6,228 nt of DNA from Candidatus Stahliibacteriota bacterium (GTDB lineage Bacteria > Hydrothermota > Tepidihabitantia > SM23-42): NCBI GenBank assembly GCA_030670605.1, contig DAOVBK010000097.1, positions 1-6,228 on the forward strand, read 5' to 3'. The position numbers and the translations under genes were made by a program. The notes beneath the pieces are model-generated. The model was not told where the DNA came from and searched no databases. It saw nothing but the letters and a program-made list of their open reading frames with translations. The first letter of the stretch is position 1. The number at the start of each line of letters is the position of its first letter. This document shows, in pieces, positions 4,693 through 6,228 of this stretch.

Positions 4693-5073
4693 ATGGACGT
4701 TATCACTGGTTCTCGAAAACGGGCACGTGCCAAAGTAATGCTGAAATCCGGCACTGGTATGTTGAAAATCAATAGTCACAGTCCCCTGAGATATTTCGGA
4801 AGACAGGACCTTGTCGATATTGTGCATTTACCGTTGAAGACCGCCGGTGTCACGGGCAGTGTTGATATCAAGGTCAGAGTGCTTGGTGGTGGCATCTCAG
4901 GGCAAGCAGGTGCTGTGTGTCATGGTATTGCGAGGGCACTGGTTGCATACAATGCTGATCTGAGGGCACCGCTCAAGAGTGCTGGATTACTGAAACGTGA
5001 TCCACGAGAAAAAGAGCGCATGAAATATGGTTTGGCAAAAAGAAGAAAAAGATTCCAGTTCTCCAAACGATAA
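4693..5073 (+). CDS. rpsI: 30S ribosomal protein S9
   Basis: The 126-residue product aligns along the whole length of S9 (E. coli 130). Visible are TGSRKRARAKV (5-15), the YFGRQDL segment (34-40), LGGGISGQAGAVCHGIARAL (65-84), LLKRDPREKERMKYGLAKRRKR (99-120) and the conserved basic tail QFSKR. The tail reaches into the 30S P site and contacts tRNA. The residue before QFSKR is Phe rather than the Pro of E. coli, a tolerated-looking variant. The start is fixed by AGGAGG 4 bases upstream. Its TAA stop overlaps the beginning of the rpsB ribosome-binding site, pointing to tight translational linkage. Confidence 0.97.
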   Translation: MDVITGSRKRARAKVMLKSGTGMLKINSHSPLRYFGRQDLVDIVHLPLKTAGVTGSVDIKVRVLGGGISGQAGAVCHGIARALVAYNADLRAPLKSAGLLKRDPREKERMKYGLAKRRKRFQFSKR

Positions 5074-5079
5074 GGAGGT
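5072..5079 (+). promoter_or_regulatory. rpsB Shine-Dalgarno site that decides a TTG start
   Basis: AAGGAGGT is a full complement to the usual 16S rRNA 3' tail and overlaps the rpsI stop codon. Its AGGAGG core ends 4 bases before TTG at 5083. The in-frame GTG at 5092 and ATG at 5098 lie 13 and 19 bases away, so TTG is favoured. Confidence 0.8.
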
Positions 5080-5082
5080 CAT

Positions 5083-5802
5083 TTGGAACTTGTGAAAATG
5101 CAAGACCTGATAGCTGCTGGCGTACACTTTGGTCATCGCACGAAGCGCTGGAACCCGAAAATGGAGAAGTTTATTTTTGGCAAAAGAAATGGTGTTCACA
5201 TAATCGACCTTCGCCAGACATTTGAATCGATAAAACGCGCACACAAGGCAACGGTCGATGTTGCAGAACGAGGAAAAGGAATTCTCTTTGTCGGTACAAA
5301 GAAACAGGCAAGAGAAATCATCAAAGAAGAAGCACAACGTGCTGGCGTCTTTTATGTCACCGAACGATGGCTTGGAGGATTGCTGACCAATTTCGATATT
5401 TTGAATCAGAGTGTACACCGATTGCGAGAGTTTGAACAGATGAAAGAAGATGGACGCTGGCAACTAAAATCCAAGAAAGAACTCTCCCGTCTTGAAAGGA
5501 AATATCAAAAACTCTTGAAGTATTTTGGCGGTGTCAAGGACATGGATCGTCTTCCTGGCCTTGTGTTCCTTGCCGATATCAAGAAAGATGTGACTGCCTT
5601 TCATGAAGCGAAAAGAAAAGAAATACCTGTCGTTGCTATTGTCGATACAAACGTGGACCCCACTGAGGTCACGTATCCAATACCTGCCAATGATGATTCG
5701 ATACGTTCAATTGCCCTCATCACACGGCTTGTCGCTGATGCTGTTGTTGAAGGAAGAAAGGGATTTGAAACAGAAGAGGAAAAGGAAGAGCATGAATCTT
5801 GA
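5083..5802 (+). CDS. rpsB: 30S ribosomal protein S2
   Basis: The 239-residue product matches S2 (E. coli 241): [15 protein letters not shown] (13-27), the [11 protein letters not shown] segment (about 69-79), [10 protein letters not shown] (94-103), a coiled-coil-rich middle (about 108-145), and [13 protein letters not shown] followed by [26 protein letters not shown]. The C-terminus is very acidic (EEEKEEHES), common in S2. S2 joins the 30S subunit late and binds near the anti-Shine-Dalgarno region with S1. The TTG start gives five residues before the conserved MQDL/MRDML segment, exactly as in E. coli, and fits the ribosome site. It begins 9 bases after rpsI and overlaps tsf by 11 bases, the common rpsB-tsf arrangement. 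Confidence 0.96.
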   Translation: MELVKMQDLIAAGVHFGHRTKRWNPKMEKFIFGKRNGVHIIDLRQTFESIKRAHKATVDVAERGKGILFVGTKKQAREIIKEEAQRAGVFYVTERWLGGLLTNFDILNQSVHRLREFEQMKEDGRWQLKSKKELSRLERKYQKLLKYFGGVKDMDRLPGLVFLADIKKDVTAFHEAKRKEIPVVAIVDTNVDPTEVTYPIPANDDSIRSIALITRLVADAVVEGRKGFETEEEKEEHES

Positions 5803-6228
5803 GAGGGTGAGAGAACTGAGAGCGCGTACTGGTGCAGGTATTGTTGAATGTAAAAGCGCCCTTACGGAGGCTGATGGCGATATCGAGAAAGCCGTCGATA
5901 CGTTACGGAAAAAAGGACTCGCACTTGCTGCCAAGAAAGTTGGCAGGATAACAAAAGAGGGAATCATCGACGCATACATTCACCCTGGTGATCGCCTCGG
6001 CGTTCTTGTTGAGGTGAACTGCGAAACAGATTTTGTCGCCCGTACCCAGGAATTCAAACGTTTTGTCCACGATATCGCACTACAAATCGCAGCGAGTGAG
6101 CCAATTGCTGTCAGTCGTGAAGAACTCTCTGCAGAGGTCATTGAACGAGAAAAGGAAATATACGCAAGCATGGTCAAAGATCTCAAGAAACCACCAGAAA
6201 TCGTCGAGAAGGTTGTGAATGGCAAATT
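5792..6228 (+). CDS. tsf: Elongation factor Ts, 3' end missing
   Basis: The frame starts at ATG 5792 inside the end of rpsB and stays open to the window edge (145 complete codons). EF-Ts recharges EF-Tu by exchanging GDP for GTP. The N-terminal UBA-like domain shows [20 protein letters not shown] (10-29) and a following [16 protein letters not shown] (34-49); the core begins with [16 protein letters not shown] (72-87), containing the TDFV segment that contacts EF-Tu. The region around [14 protein letters not shown] matches the usual family segment before the core's second half. AAGGAAG about 4 bases upstream, within rpsB, can serve as ribosome site. The 11-base overlap suggests translational coupling to S2. 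Confidence 0.96.
   Translation, partial: MNLERVRELRARTGAGIVECKSALTEADGDIEKAVDTLRKKGLALAAKKVGRITKEGIIDAYIHPGDRLGVLVEVNCETDFVARTQEFKRFVHDIALQIAASEPIAVSREELSAEVIEREKEIYASMVKDLKKPPEIVEKVVNGK

Noticed and set aside
3971..5802. TGA read as glycine (the code of Gracilibacteria and Absconditabacteria)
   Set aside because: polA and rpsB both end at TGA exactly where the families end, and no in-frame TGA stands at a conserved glycine in any gene.

Overview
This window looks like a chromosomal piece of an uncultivated bacterium. The evidence is an ordinary bacterial housekeeping set (DNA polymerase I and the rplM-rpsI-rpsB-tsf ribosomal/translation cluster), the standard meaning of TGA as stop, and promoters that run almost directly into start codons. 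A Candidate Phyla Radiation (Patescibacteria) member is my best guess. It rests on gene order, compact genes, leaderless-looking starts and unusual short-unit repeats in the spacers. No 16S or other decisive marker is present.

Layout. Bases 1-731 (minus strand) hold a lipid kinase of the diacylglycerol kinase (YegS/DgkB/BmrU) family, cut by the left edge. Bases 732-1528 are a divergent, gene-free spacer of about 800 bp. Outward-facing promoters sit at its two ends. Between them lie degenerate 7- and 8-bp tandem arrays and three related elements of about 100 bp. Each element is bounded by 14-bp inverted repeats built on the core CCCGTTAGA. Bases 1529-3973 encode a complete family A DNA polymerase I with an active-looking 5' nuclease, a degenerate proofreading domain and a complete polymerase domain. 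Bases 3974-4242 are a second structured spacer, with an octamer array that switches orientation midway, a perfect short palindrome, a terminator-like hairpin and a consensus promoter. From 4243 a tight operon runs to the right edge: rplM (L13), rpsI (S9), rpsB (S2) and the start of tsf (EF-Ts).

Expression logic. The first gene of each of the three transcription units (lipid kinase, polA, rplM) has a perfect TATAAT only 5-8 bases before its start codon and no Shine-Dalgarno sequence, so these mRNAs are probably leaderless. The downstream operon genes rpsI, rpsB and tsf carry Shine-Dalgarno sequences. The cell therefore seems to use two initiation modes according to position in the operon.

The most unusual content is in the spacers around polA: the family of inverted-repeat elements at 875-1297, and the short-unit arrays with variable positions that reverse orientation in the middle (774-845 and 4025-4112). 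I recognise no protein-coding novel system here.
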